Assembly (NCBI GenBank): GCA_038326995.1
Contig: JBBQKP010000131.1
Coordinates: forward strand, 1-9,350
Direction of reading: 5' to 3'
DNA from: JBBQKP01 sp038326995
GTDB taxonomy: Bacteria > Planctomycetota > Phycisphaerae > Tepidisphaerales > Tepidisphaeraceae
Length of the DNA stretch: 9,350 nt
The translations under genes were made by a program, and so were the position numbers. The notes under the pieces were generated by a model, which did no database searches, had not been told where the DNA came from, and was given only the letters and a program-made list of their open reading frames with translations. Shown here in pieces: positions 1 through 5,842 of this stretch (positions are counted from its first letter, which is position 1; each line of letters opens with the position of its first letter).

Positions 1-1548
1 GTCTTGCACGAAGCCCATCGATTCAATTTCGCGTTCGACATCGGATTGATTCGGTGCGACGCACACGCAAGTGGAATCGCCCGTGATGACGCCGGAATCG
101 AAAAGTAAATTGAGTCGCTCGATCGAAACTGACTTGCCTTCGGGCAATTGCCAGACCGGAATGCGATGGCCCCACCACAGCTGCCTGGAGATGCACCAAT
201 CACGCAGGTTCGCGTTCCACGTCTCGAAGGTTTTAGCGTATCGATCGGGAATGAACGAAAGCGATTTCCCGTCTTCCATTAGTGTCAGCGCCGACAGCGC
301 GAGCCCGGCAAGCGACTGGCTTCGACCGGGAATTTGCTTTTGAACTGCGACGTACCATTGATCGGAGAGGTAGGGCTCGACAGGCACGTGGCTTCGATAA
401 CTGTGGCCGACACTGTGGCGGTAGGGCACGACTTTTTCGAGCAGATTGTTCTGCTTGAACCACGCGACGACGGCCTTACGCGCTTCCTCACGCGAGAGCC
501 CGAGAAACTGCGCGAGGGTCGTATTCGATCGCTGCTGCGGCTCGATTTCCGCCCAGCCGTGATCGAGCGAGATGTCGGCATTGGGTGCCATCACATTAAT
601 GCGGGGCAGGGAATGTTTCTCGCCGAGCTTGTAGTCGTTCTCGTCGTGCGCGGGAGTGACCTTAAGAAAGCCCGAACTGAATTTCGACTTCGCATCATTC
701 TCGTCGCCGCCGAACTCAACCGGCAGGACGACGTATTCATCTGCGATGATCGGAATGGATCTGCCGACGATGGGAAGCAGAACGCGCTTGCCCGCGAGTG
801 ATGCGGCGCGAGGGTCTTTGGGGTTTACGGCAACGGCGGTATCGCCCAGCATGGTTTCGGGCCGCGTCGTTGCGACAGTCACAAATCCGCCGCCTTCGAC
901 TGGGTAGCGAAGGTAATAAAAGAATCCGTCGATCTCTTCGTTCTCGACCTCATCGTCGGCCAATGCGGTGAGTGTGACCGGATCCCAGTTGACCAGTCGC
1001 TTGCCGCGATAAATCAGCTTGTCCTTGAACAATTGAAAGAAGGCCGTCCGCACCGCAAGAGATCGCGGCGCATCCATCGTGAAGGCGACGCGATCCCAGT
1101 CGCATGAACACGCCATGCTCTTGAGCTGCGAGAGAATGCGCGCTTCGTATTCATCTTTCCAAGTTTGAATTCGGGCGACGAACGCTTCGCGCGTGAACTC
1201 AGTTCGGCGTTTGCCTTCTTCACGCAAGACGCGTTTTTCGACGACGGTTTGGGTTGCGATACCCGCGTGATCCGTGCCGGGAAGCCAGACCGAATTGAAC
1301 CCGGCCATCCGCTTCCAGCGGACCAGAATGTCCTGCAGCGTGTTGTTGAACGCGTGACCCAGATGCAGCGCGGCCGTTACGTTGGGAGGCGGAATGCAGA
1401 TGACAAACGAAGGCTTGGTTTGGTCCGGCTCGGTGTGCCAGAGTCGAAGCTCGTCCCAGCACGCACTGACTTCCTTCTGCACGGCGGCGTGGTCGTAACT
1501 TTTTGCCAGCTCAGTCGGCGTCACCAGCTCTTTGCTCGCGGTTTCCAT
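1..1548 (-). CDS. valS: Valyl-tRNA synthetase, N-terminal 516 residues (cut by window edge)
   Basis: Class I aminoacyl-tRNA synthetase that charges tRNA-Val with valine in the cytoplasm and hydrolyses mischarged threonine. Reading the minus strand from ATG at 1548 gives 516 uninterrupted codons to the window edge. Visible landmarks are PPPNVTAALHLGHAF, containing the HIGH-type signature HLGH (residues 62-65); GTDHAGIATQ (91-100), part of the active-site fold; the editing-domain motifs TTRPETMLGD (227-236) and KVTPAHDENDY (296-306); and WCISRQLWWGHRIPVW (451-466), the return to the catalytic core. The KMSKS loop, anticodon-binding domain and C-terminal coiled coil lie outside the window. The editing domain has a short charged insertion where most ValS have the sequence EFGTGAVK (about residues 281-295). 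The start at 1548 fits the family N-terminus, and no in-frame ATG was seen just upstream; the ribosome-binding site is weak. Identification is secure. Confidence 0.97.
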   Translation of the reverse strand, partial: METASKELVTPTELAKSYDHAAVQKEVSACWDELRLWHTEPDQTKPSFVICIPPPNVTAALHLGHAFNNTLQDILVRWKRMAGFNSVWLPGTDHAGIATQTVVEKRVLREEGKRRTEFTREAFVARIQTWKDEYEARILSQLKSMACSCDWDRVAFTMDAPRSLAVRTAFFQLFKDKLIYRGKRLVNWDPVTLTALADDEVENEEIDGFFYYLRYPVEGGGFVTVATTRPETMLGDTAVAVNPKDPRAASLAGKRVLLPIVGRSIPIIADEYVVLPVEFGGDENDAKSKFSSGFLKVTPAHDENDYKLGEKHSLPRINVMAPNADISLDHGWAEIEPQQRSNTTLAQFLGLSREEARKAVVAWFKQNNLLEKVVPYRHSVGHSYRSHVPVEPYLSDQWYVAVQKQIPGRSQSLAGLALSALTLMEDGKSLSFIPDRYAKTFETWNANLRDWCISRQLWWGHRIPVWQLPEGKSVSIERLNLLFDSGVITGDSTCVCVAPNQSDVEREIESMGFVQD

Positions 1549-1652
1549 TCCGACATGATCGCGAAAGCCGCGGGATCGAAAAGAGCGCGCGCGATGCAGC
1601 AGAAACGTTGCTGTTGCACCGTCACGTCCGAAAGTTCGGATGGTTGATGTCT

Positions 1653-1684
1653 TTGGTGACACAGGACTCTGTCATGTGTCCTGT
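1653..1684 (+). repeat. Hairpin repeat, copy A (REP-like)
   Basis: Positions 1658-1680 form a hairpin with a ten-base-pair stem containing one mismatch and a TCT loop at 1668-1670; the core is CACAGGAC-TCT-GTCATGTG. The 21 bases at 1653-1673 are the reverse complement of 1881-1901 with one difference, so this is the same element as copy B in opposite orientation. An alternative pairing joins ACAGGAC at 1661-1667 with GTCCTGT at 1678-1684. There is no T-tract, so a simple intrinsic terminator is unlikely. The palindromic character and the paired inverted copies resemble REP/BIME elements, but without genome-wide data this is inference. Confidence 0.7.
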
Positions 1685-1699
1685 CGTTCTTGTACGTGC

Positions 1700-1791
1700 G
1701 CGATGCGTTTTGCGCGATGCGTTTTGCGCGATGCGTTTTGCGCGATGCGTTTTGCGCGATGCGTTTTGCGCGGAGCGTTTTGCGCGATGCG
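1700..1791 (+). repeat. 14-bp tandem repeat array, about 6.5 units
   Basis: The unit GCGATGCGTTTTGC occurs five times perfectly in tandem from 1700 to 1769. A sixth unit at 1770-1783 has two substitutions (GCGGAGCGTTTTGC). An eight-base partial copy ends at 1791. The units are contiguous with no spacers, which excludes a CRISPR array. Because 14 is not a multiple of three, any translation cycles through three frames; the apparent repeated peptides are products of the repeat rather than a gene. The array lies between two inverted hairpin copies. The run of identical units suggests recent expansion by slippage, so copy number probably varies among strains. Confidence 0.9.
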
Positions 1792-1874
1792 ACTCACTCG
1801 TTCCGGTGACCGCAGCTTTTCCCCGTCGCGTCACTTGCCTGATGCGCCGTGTACAGACGAACTCAACAAGACCA

Positions 1875-1901
1875 GCACAGGACAGAGTCCTGTGCCACCA
1901 A
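1875..1901 (-). repeat. Hairpin repeat, copy B (REP-like, inverted relative to copy A)
   Basis: Positions 1875-1895 form a perfect hairpin: nine-base arms GCACAGGAC and GTCCTGTGC around an AGA loop at 1884-1886. The segment 1881-1901 matches the reverse complement of 1653-1673 at 20 of 21 bases. Beyond the hairpin, the two copies share looser similarity for roughly another 15-20 bases toward the central array. No target-site duplication is visible outside the pair. The perfect stem here against a one-mismatch stem in copy A suggests selection or recent acquisition of a structured element. A role in transcription termination, mRNA stability or transposition by a REP-associated transposase is possible but unproven. 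Confidence 0.72.
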
Positions 1902-1996
1902 CACACGTAGGTACTGGCTCGTAAATCCAGTCGTGACCCAGCAACAGCAATCGGCCTGACGACAGACCGGTCAAATCGTGGCATACTTGTTGAGTC

Positions 1997-3004
1997 TTGA
2001 AAAACATCAAACCCATCACCATCCGGGTTCCCGGACAAACTCTGGCGGCCGTCGTACGATCAACGCGCGAAGGCATGTCCTGGACCGACGCCAAGAAGGT
2101 CATCGCCAAGCGACAGGTACAGCTCAATGGCAATCTCTGTACCGACGAGGCGCGAAGGCTGAATCCCGGCGACATCGTCCGCATCGGCAGTCATGCCGCG
2201 GCCAGGCCTTTGGACGAGCGAGAGATCATCATTCGCCATCTTGATGAGCACATTCTGGTTGTCGAGAAGCCGACGGGCGTGACGTCAACTCGGCACGCTG
2301 AAGAGAAAGACTGGTCCGACCGTCGCAGGCAGATTCAGCCGACGCTCGACGAGTTGCTGCCCGTCGCGCTGGCAATGAAGTCGGGGAAGATTCGGCTTGA
2401 TCCTGGTCCGACGATGCTGTCTGACGCACTGCGCGAAGCGTCAAAGGCGAAAGTGCATCACTGGCCGACGGTGATTGCGGTGCACAGGCTTGATCGCGAA
2501 ACGAGCGGGCTCATGGTGTTTGCCCGCACGCGCCCGGCCGCCGGGGCGCTGACGGCGATGTTCGCGAAGCACGAGGTTGATCGTCGGTATCGCGCCGTCG
2601 TGCTTGGCGATTGTGCGGACATGGTCATCGATACATTTCTGTCGAAAGACATTTCGACCGGGAAGCGCGCCAGCGTCGCGAAGAGTATTGCTGGTGCTCA
2701 GCACGCGGTGACGCACGTCAAACGAATCAGCACGATCGGAAATTATTCGCTCGTCGAATGTCGATTGGAGACGGGCCGAACGCACCAGATTCGAATTCAC
2801 TTGTCCGAGCGCGGCCACGCGATTTGCGGCGATAAGATTTACCGATGCGATCTCGCCGATGCGTCCAACGCACCGCGGCACGCGCTTCATTCGTACTCGA
2901 TTCAGTTTCTTCATCCGCACACGGACAATCCGATGCGCTTCGAGATGGATTGGCCGCTCGATCTGGCGAACTGGATGAAGCCGCTGGGGTTTGTAAGGAA
3001 GTGA
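1997..3004 (+). CDS. RluA-family RNA pseudouridine synthase with N-terminal S4 domain
   Basis: Isomerises specific uridines to pseudouridine in rRNA or tRNA. The 335-residue product has an S4-like RNA-binding domain at about residues 12-65 (VQLNGN, then RRLNPGDIVRI), then the RluA catalytic domain. The motif HRLDRETSG (163-171) carries the catalytic Asp166, and ETGRTHQIRIHL (258-269) is the family's second signature. The distance between EKPTG (90-94) and HRLD is about 73 residues, longer than the roughly 45 common in RluC/RluD, indicating an insertion at about 100-150 with basic and acidic residues. The start is TTG at 1997, directly downstream of an in-frame TGA (1991-1993), so no earlier start exists. 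The next in-frame ATG (2075) would cut into the S4 domain. No clear Shine-Dalgarno sequence is seen. The gene ends 6 bp before the next start. The target uridine cannot be told from sequence. Confidence 0.93.
   Translation: MKNIKPITIRVPGQTLAAVVRSTREGMSWTDAKKVIAKRQVQLNGNLCTDEARRLNPGDIVRIGSHAAARPLDEREIIIRHLDEHILVVEKPTGVTSTRHAEEKDWSDRRRQIQPTLDELLPVALAMKSGKIRLDPGPTMLSDALREASKAKVHHWPTVIAVHRLDRETSGLMVFARTRPAAGALTAMFAKHEVDRRYRAVVLGDCADMVIDTFLSKDISTGKRASVAKSIAGAQHAVTHVKRISTIGNYSLVECRLETGRTHQIRIHLSERGHAICGDKIYRCDLADASNAPRHALHSYSIQFLHPHTDNPMRFEMDWPLDLANWMKPLGFVRK
2995..3001 (+). promoter_or_regulatory. Ribosome-binding site of the hydroxyacid dehydrogenase gene
   Basis: AAGGAAG lies nine bases before the ATG at 3011, inside the last codons of the upstream gene. 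This favours 3011 over the second in-frame ATG at 3041, which repeats the context ATGAGTGA but has only a weak GAGTG upstream. The placement implies translational coupling of the two genes. Confidence 0.6.
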
Positions 3005-3010
3005 TTCAAC

Positions 3011-3994
3011 ATGAGTGATGAGCAAACGAGTGATGGCATAATGAGTGACACCAAGACGACCGATATCAGGCCGATCGTGATTGTGACCGAAGGCTCAGAC
3101 GCCGTGCCGCTCGCGTGGCTTGCGGAGCGTGCACGCGTGATCGAGTGCGGCGTGGACTCTTCGTACTTCGACGGTTACCTCCCACAGGCGCAGGGCATGG
3201 TGGTTCGCACTTACACGCGTGTGACGGCGGCAATGCTTGAGCGTGCGCCGAAGTTGAAAGTCGTGGGGCGAGGCGGAGTGGGGATTGAGAACATCGACGT
3301 GAAGGCATGTCGCAGCCGCGGGGTGGAAGTCGTCTACACGCCCGACGCGAACACGATCGCAGTCGGCGACTATGTGTTTGGCAACTTACTTCGACTCATT
3401 CGTCCGTACGCGCATTTTTCTGAAACGGTTTACACGCCCAAAGAGTTCAAACACATCCGCAACACGCAGCGCGGCAGGCAGCTTGATCAGCTGACGCTTG
3501 GCATCATCGGCATGGGTCGCGTCGGCAAGCGCGTCGCACGAATCGCCCGTGCGTTTGGAATGCGTGTGGTGTTCAACGATCTCATCGATGTGCCGCAGGA
3601 GCACGAGGCGATGTCGAAGGACGATGTGTTGCGCGCTGCAGATGTGCTGAGTCTGCACGTCGACATGAGACCCGGAAATGAAAACATGATCGCCGCGAAA
3701 GAGCTGGCGATGCTGAAGGACGGCGCGATCGTGATCAACACGTGCCGAGGTGAGGTGTTGGATGCGCACGCACTGGCGAGTGAGCTGCGAAGCGGCAGGC
3801 TGGGCGGGTGTGTGATTGACGTGTATGCGCCCGAGCCGCCGACTTCGGATTTTCCGCTGCTGGGTATTGGCAGTGCGCTGCTCGCGCCGCACATGGCGGC
3901 GCGGACGGAGACGGCGATTTTAAACATGAGCTGGGTCGTGAAAGATGTATGGGGCGTGATGTGCGGCGAGAGGCCGAAGTATCCTGCGCCATGA
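3011..3994 (+). CDS. D-isomer-specific 2-hydroxyacid dehydrogenase (short PGDH-like)
   Basis: NAD(H)-dependent oxidoreductase interconverting a D-2-hydroxyacid and a 2-oxoacid. The 327-residue protein has the split catalytic/cofactor arrangement of the family. GRGGVGIENID sits at the first domain junction. The Rossmann motif GIIGMGRVGKRVAR has glycines 167, 169 and 172. The catalytic set is Arg246 (NTCRGE), Glu275 (DVYAPEPP) and His294 (APHMAAR). The spacing resembles that of E. coli 3-phosphoglycerate dehydrogenase, with a slightly shorter E-to-H gap. It ends after the catalytic domain, with no ACT or ASB regulatory domain, so feedback control by serine is not expected. Substrate is uncertain: phosphoglycerate, glyoxylate/hydroxypyruvate and other 2-oxoacids are all possible. 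It sits 6 bp after the pseudouridine synthase gene and 71 bp before hisC. An alternative start at 3041 would remove ten residues. Confidence 0.92.
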   Translation: MSDEQTSDGIMSDTKTTDIRPIVIVTEGSDAVPLAWLAERARVIECGVDSSYFDGYLPQAQGMVVRTYTRVTAAMLERAPKLKVVGRGGVGIENIDVKACRSRGVEVVYTPDANTIAVGDYVFGNLLRLIRPYAHFSETVYTPKEFKHIRNTQRGRQLDQLTLGIIGMGRVGKRVARIARAFGMRVVFNDLIDVPQEHEAMSKDDVLRAADVLSLHVDMRPGNENMIAAKELAMLKDGAIVINTCRGEVLDAHALASELRSGRLGGCVIDVYAPEPPTSDFPLLGIGSALLAPHMAARTETAILNMSWVVKDVWGVMCGERPKYPAP

Positions 3995-4056
3995 CGACTG
4001 ATTGCGACCGACTAAGCAGACGTGCAAATTCACGTTCCCTTTTCTTCAGACCGATC

Positions 4057-4062
4057 TATACT
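4057..4062 (+). promoter_or_regulatory. Possible -10 box immediately before hisC
   Basis: TATACT matches the bacterial -10 consensus at five of six positions and ends three bases before the first ATG (4066). If used, transcription would begin at about the second ATG (4069), giving a leaderless hisC message. No good -35 element is found 16-18 bases upstream, so the assignment is weak. Confidence 0.25.
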
Positions 4063-4065
4063 GAG

Positions 4066-5151
4066 ATGATGCTCCCTCCCACATTCGCGCGTGCGTCCGT
4101 CACTGCGATGCACGGCTACACTCCGGGCGAACAACCCGGCCTGGGCGTGCGCGTCGTCAAGCTCAACACCAATGAGTTGCCCTTCCCGCCAAGCCCGAAA
4201 GTCATTGACGCGATTCGCGAGATCGATTCAGAATCACTTCGACGGTACCCAGACCCGACGGCCGCAAGCTTTCGCGCCGCCGCGGCGAAGGTGCTGAGCG
4301 TGCAGAGCGACATGCTGATCGCCGGCAATGGAAGCGATGATATCCTGACCATCGCCACGCGTACGTTCGTCCCTCCCGGCGGATTGATCGCGTCTTGCGA
4401 ACCCAGTTATTCTCTCTATCCCGTTCTGAGCGCGATACAGGAAGCACGGCACGTCGGCGTGTCATGGAACGCGAACTACACACTCCCGATTGACGCGCTT
4501 CTGGCGACCAATGCCGATGCCATTTACCTTGCCAATCCTAATGCGCCGACAGGAACGGTCGTGCCGCTGGCTTCGATCGCTGAGCTCGCGCAGAAATTTC
4601 AGAAACTGCTGCTCGTCGACGAGGCGTACATCGATTTCGCATCGCCAGGCACGAGTGCCATTTCACTCATCGAGTCACACCCCAATATCGTCGTCTCCAG
4701 AAGTTTGAGTAAGGGGTACGGGCTTGCGGGGCTTCGCTTCGGCTATGCGGCTGCGCGGGTGAATGTGATCCACGAGATGATGAAGGTGAAAGACAGTTAC
4801 AATTGCGACGCAATCAGCATCCTCGCGGCAACCGCTGCGATCGAAGATCAGGCGTACGCACAGGCGTGTTGGGCTCGCGTGGGCGAAGAACGCGAGCGTG
4901 TGCACGTATCACTCACGAGGCTTGGTTTCTCTGTCATTCCGAGTCAAACGAATTTCCTGCTCGCAACGGTTCCTTCCGAAGCGGTCGGCCGCGAGGTCTA
5001 TCAAGGCCTGAAGCAGCAGGGCATTCTGGTTCGCTTCTTTGATAAGCCGGGCTTGTCGGACAAAATTCGCATCACCATCGGCAGCGGGCAGGAGAACGAC
5101 GCCGTCATCGCCGGGCTTACCGCGCTGCTGGAAAAGCAAAAGGCGGCATGA
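4066..5151 (+). CDS. hisC: Histidinol-phosphate aminotransferase
   Basis: PLP-dependent fold-type I aminotransferase converting imidazole acetol phosphate and glutamate into histidinol phosphate and 2-oxoglutarate, in cytoplasmic histidine synthesis. From ATG 4066 the product has 361 residues, the usual HisC length. It begins near a family-like YTPGEQPG segment followed by KLNTNELPFPPSP. Other landmarks are RYPDP, GNGSDD for phosphate/PLP contacts, NPNAPTG (157-163), DEAYIDF with Asp185 and Tyr188 at the cofactor, the Schiff-base Lys216 in SRSLSKGYGLAGLRFGY, and a C-terminal ILVRFF segment with IRITIG. The frame is open upstream to a GTG at 3949 overlapping the previous gene, but the extra residues do not look like HisC, so 4066 (or 4069) is preferred. 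No Shine-Dalgarno sequence is obvious. hisB follows after 61 bp. HisC paralogues can act on aromatic amino acids, but adjacency to hisB argues for the histidine role. Confidence 0.95.
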   Translation: MMLPPTFARASVTAMHGYTPGEQPGLGVRVVKLNTNELPFPPSPKVIDAIREIDSESLRRYPDPTAASFRAAAAKVLSVQSDMLIAGNGSDDILTIATRTFVPPGGLIASCEPSYSLYPVLSAIQEARHVGVSWNANYTLPIDALLATNADAIYLANPNAPTGTVVPLASIAELAQKFQKLLLVDEAYIDFASPGTSAISLIESHPNIVVSRSLSKGYGLAGLRFGYAAARVNVIHEMMKVKDSYNCDAISILAATAAIEDQAYAQACWARVGEERERVHVSLTRLGFSVIPSQTNFLLATVPSEAVGREVYQGLKQQGILVRFFDKPGLSDKIRITIGSGQENDAVIAGLTALLEKQKAA

Positions 5152-5212
5152 GCGTCACTACGAAAGCCGACTGCCCATTTTTTCTTTTTGACAAAGATTA
5201 CCAATTCAATCC

Positions 5213-5800
5213 ATGCCCCGCACCGCACACATCAAGCGTAAGACCAACGAAACAACGATCGATCTTTCGCTCGACCTCGACGGTTCGGGCAAGTCATCGA
5301 TCTCCAGCGGCGTCGGCTTTTTCGATCACATGCTCGACCTCTTCGCCAGGCATGCTTTGATCGATCTTAAGGTGGACGCGAAGGGCGATCTGCACGTCGA
5401 TCCGCACCACACTGTTGAAGACGTTGGTATTTGTCTCGGCCAGGCGATCGACAGCGCACTGGGTGATAAGAAGGGAATCGTAAGATACGGCTTCGCGAAA
5501 CTGCCGATGGACGAGAGCGTGGCCGAAGTGGTTCTGGATTTGTCAGGCCGCGTGTCGTTTCTGTTTCACGCGAAATTTTCCGCCCAACCCATCGGCACGT
5601 TTCCGCCCGAGCTGGTGGAGGAGTTTTTCAAAGCCGTCGCGGGAGCGGCCCGGATGAATCTGCACATCGACGCAAGCTACGGCACGAACAATCACCACAT
5701 CGCTGAGGCGATTTTCAAGGCTTTCGCGCGGGCGCTGCGCGCAGCAATCGCGATCGACCCCAGGCAGGACGGTGTGCCGAGCACTAAGGGATCGCTCTGA
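5213..5800 (+). CDS. hisB: Imidazoleglycerol-phosphate dehydratase
   Basis: Mn-dependent dehydratase that turns imidazole glycerol phosphate into imidazole acetol phosphate, the substrate of HisC encoded just upstream. The 195-residue length is that of monofunctional HisB, without the histidinol-phosphatase domain found in enterobacteria. The two repeat halves each show their metal-binding signature: GFFDHML (35-41) with HHTVED (65-70), and SYGTNNHHIAEAIFKAFARA (155-174) with the His161-His162 pair. PMDES (99-103) and the C-terminal tail VPSTKG (188-193) are also typical. The ATG at 5213 gives the expected N-terminus, with no strong ribosome-binding site. The spacing of 61 bp from hisC and the shared strand make co-transcription likely. 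The other histidine genes are not in this window. Confidence 0.97.
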   Translation: MPRTAHIKRKTNETTIDLSLDLDGSGKSSISSGVGFFDHMLDLFARHALIDLKVDAKGDLHVDPHHTVEDVGICLGQAIDSALGDKKGIVRYGFAKLPMDESVAEVVLDLSGRVSFLFHAKFSAQPIGTFPPELVEEFFKAVAGAARMNLHIDASYGTNNHHIAEAIFKAFARALRAAIAIDPRQDGVPSTKGSL

Positions 5801-5823
5801 GGGTTCCCTTTGAGGGTTCTCTG
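5798..5823 (+). repeat. Short direct duplication over the hisB stop codon
   Basis: Two 13-base units lie side by side: 5798-5810 begins with the hisB TGA stop, and 5811-5823 repeats it at 11 of 13 bases, sharing TGAGGGTTC. The gap between the convergent genes is only 42 bp and contains no strong hairpin with a T-tract. This may be a slippage product; no function is evident. Confidence 0.5.
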
Positions 5824-5842
5824 TAAGCCGTCGCCGATTTTG

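Larger units (their letters stand above)
1549..1996. other. Intergenic region between divergent valS and the pseudouridine synthase gene
   Basis: This 448-bp stretch lies between two divergently transcribed genes and should hold both promoters. No credible gene is seen. The open frames that cross it owe their length to the stop-poor 14-bp array and have no family resemblance. It contains two inverted copies of a hairpin element (1653-1684 and 1875-1901) and a 14-bp tandem array (1700-1791), each annotated separately. No recognisable tRNA, riboswitch or T-box leader was seen upstream of valS. A CATACT hexamer at 1982-1987 is a weak -10 candidate for the plus-strand gene starting at 1997, without a matching -35 box. 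Confidence 0.7.

Noticed and set aside
1700..1791. CRISPR array
   Set aside because: Units are 14 bp, directly adjacent and without unique spacers; no cas gene is present.
1653..1901. Miniature inverted-repeat transposable element with 21-bp ends
   Set aside because: The inverted ends are convincing, but there is no target-site duplication and each end is itself a hairpin, which fits a REP/BIME arrangement better. Kept only as a finding.
1503..2038. Open frames on both strands across the tandem repeat, with repeating peptides such as RFARCVLRDA
   Set aside because: The repeats follow from the stop-free 14-bp DNA unit. Flanking residues show no family features, and frames on both strands are equally open, so these are not credible genes.
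2441..3025. 194-residue minus-strand open frame opposite the pseudouridine synthase
   Set aside because: The plus-strand frame carries clear RluA motifs; the opposite frame shows none and is a shadow.
3949..4065. Upstream start for hisC at GTG 3949, adding 39 residues
   Set aside because: It would overlap the dehydrogenase gene by 46 bases, and the extra residues do not resemble a HisC N-terminus.
5188..5193. TTGACA as a -35 box for hisB
   Set aside because: A -10 box at normal spacing would fall on the start codon at 5213 and no TATAAT-like sequence is there; hisB is more likely read from the hisC transcript.
5801..5842. Bidirectional intrinsic terminator between hisB and the SPFH-propeller gene
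   Set aside because: Only a short direct repeat and a four-base palindrome (AGGG/CCCT) are present, with no stable stem and T-tract.
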